A stretch of 7,736 nucleotides of DNA from an uncultured Rickettsiales bacterium. Its GTDB lineage: Bacteria > Pseudomonadota > Alphaproteobacteria > UBA8366. The stretch's first letter is position 1. Each line of letters opens with the position of its first letter. The translations under genes and the position numbers were made by a program. The DNA lies in contig CAJWTF010000165.1 of the NCBI GenBank assembly GCA_913046825.1, positions 1-7,736 on the forward strand, in the 5' to 3' direction. Below, piece after piece: positions 6,983 to 7,736 of this stretch. The notes below the pieces were generated by a model. It was given only the letters and a program-made list of their open reading frames with translations, was not told the DNA's origin and ran no database searches.

Positions 6983-7736
6983 GACCTTTTCTCCGGTTTG
7001 GATTGCGGAGTGAGACGGGTGGTCACGGTGCCGCCAGTGCTTAGGACAGCTCGCGCCGCCGCGTCCACCGCTTGTTTGGTGACCGCGCCAATGCGTTCAG
7101 GCCAGGCTTCCACATCCTCAATGGATTGGCCGGACATTAGTGCATTTCCGAGTATGCGGGGCGGAGCATTCAGGGAATCGCGGGCAAAGACGGCTTCTGC
7201 CTGCATGCGTTCGATGGCCAATTTGACTTCCTCATCGGTAATGCCGTTTTCGAGCACGGCAGCGATCTCAACTTCGATGGCGGTTTCGATTTCGTCGAGG
7301 GTGCGCCCGGGGCGCGGTGAGCCATAGAAGCCAAACACGCCGGGGCCGCGATTGTCCCCGGAATACCAAGCGCCGGCGTGTGCCGCGAGTGCCTGTTCGA
7401 CGACGAGGCGGCGATAGAGACGGCCGGTTGTGCCGCCGCTTAGTATTTCGGTGAGGACGTCCAACGCGTACTTATACTGCCTGTCACTGGCACCATAACT
7501 CGGCACCAAGTATCGACGTGACCATGATGGTTGGCGCACGCGGGGATGTGACAAGGAAACCGTACGGTTGGCGCTACGCGGCGGTTCCTTCCAATCGGGT
7601 CGAGTTGGCAAGATGCGCGATGGCAAAGCGCCGAAATGTCGTTGCACCATTGGTTTGACGTCCGCTGCCGTGACGTCGCCTGAGATCACGATGACCGCGT
7701 TATTCGGCGTGTACCAGGCGCGATAGAACGCCATCA
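6979..7736 (-). CDS. M16 family metallopeptidase, C-terminal part (5' end beyond window)
   Basis: C-terminal half of an M16B metallopeptidase, probably the catalytic subunit of the pair. The frame runs off the right edge, so the zinc-binding HxxEH domain, any signal peptide and the start lie outside the window; 252 residues or so are visible. The first residues AFYRAWYTPNNAVIVISGDV are the standard end of the N-terminal M16 domain. The C-terminal domain follows, with YALDVLTEILSGGTTGRLYR and a Gly-rich YSGDNRGPGVFGFYGSP. Where the partner has RGLAYS, this protein has EQALAAHAGAWY, so the substrate-binding Tyr is not conserved at that place, as expected of the zinc-bearing subunit. That it is catalytic is inferred, since the active-site half is not seen. 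Its TGA overlaps the ATG of the degenerate partner (ATGA). Confidence 0.88.
   Translation of the reverse strand, partial: MAFYRAWYTPNNAVIVISGDVTAADVKPMVQRHFGALPSRILPTRPDWKEPPRSANRTVSLSHPRVRQPSWSRRYLVPSYGASDRQYKYALDVLTEILSGGTTGRLYRRLVVEQALAAHAGAWYSGDNRGPGVFGFYGSPRPGRTLDEIETAIEVEIAAVLENGITDEEVKLAIERMQAEAVFARDSLNAPPRILGNALMSGQSIEDVEAWPERIGAVTKQAVDAAARAVLSTGGTVTTRLTPQSKPEKRS
6985..6994 (-). promoter_or_regulatory. Shine-Dalgarno of the degenerate M16 gene
   Basis: The purine run GGAGAAAAGG on the minus strand precedes the ATG at 6982, with GGAG at 8 bases. It lies in the last codons of the upstream M16 gene and supports the ATGA-overlap start. Confidence 0.6.

Overview
This window looks like chromosomal DNA from an alphaproteobacterium, probably of the Rhodospirillales type. 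That is an inference from the moderately high GC, the tightly packed genes, an endonuclease-type MutL (the type found where MutH is absent), and a paired set of periplasmic M16B peptidases. No species can be named from the sequence alone. There are no mobile elements, CRISPR arrays, tRNAs or rRNAs, and no frameshifts or broken genes.

Left part, plus strand (1-1274): the 3' portion of an RsuA/RluB-family rRNA pseudouridine synthase, cut by the window edge, overlaps rsmD, the 16S rRNA m2G966 methyltransferase. Together they form a small ribosomal RNA modification unit.

Rest of the window, minus strand (1258-7736): five genes run right to left in one direction. They are a catalytic-type M16 peptidase (cut by the right edge), its degenerate signal-peptide-bearing M16 partner, glucose-6-phosphate isomerase (pgi), mutL, and a 12-TM drug-efflux-type MFS transporter. 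Two junctions (M16/M16 and pgi/mutL) are 4-base ATGA overlaps, which suggests translational coupling. The only gaps are 71 bases before pgi and 45 bases before the MFS gene. The MFS gene and rsmD converge and overlap by 17 bases at their 3' ends.

The genes serve mostly unrelated housekeeping roles: rRNA modification, mismatch repair, glycolysis/gluconeogenesis, periplasmic proteolysis and efflux. The two M16 genes clearly belong together: one lacks the zinc site but keeps the Arg/Tyr pair, while the visible half of the other lacks that pair. No undescribed system is evident. The least expected feature is a 10-bp inverted repeat that exactly bounds the M16-pgi gap and would fold the pgi ribosome binding site into a stem. 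Next is the SD-less, possibly leaderless, start of the MFS gene.
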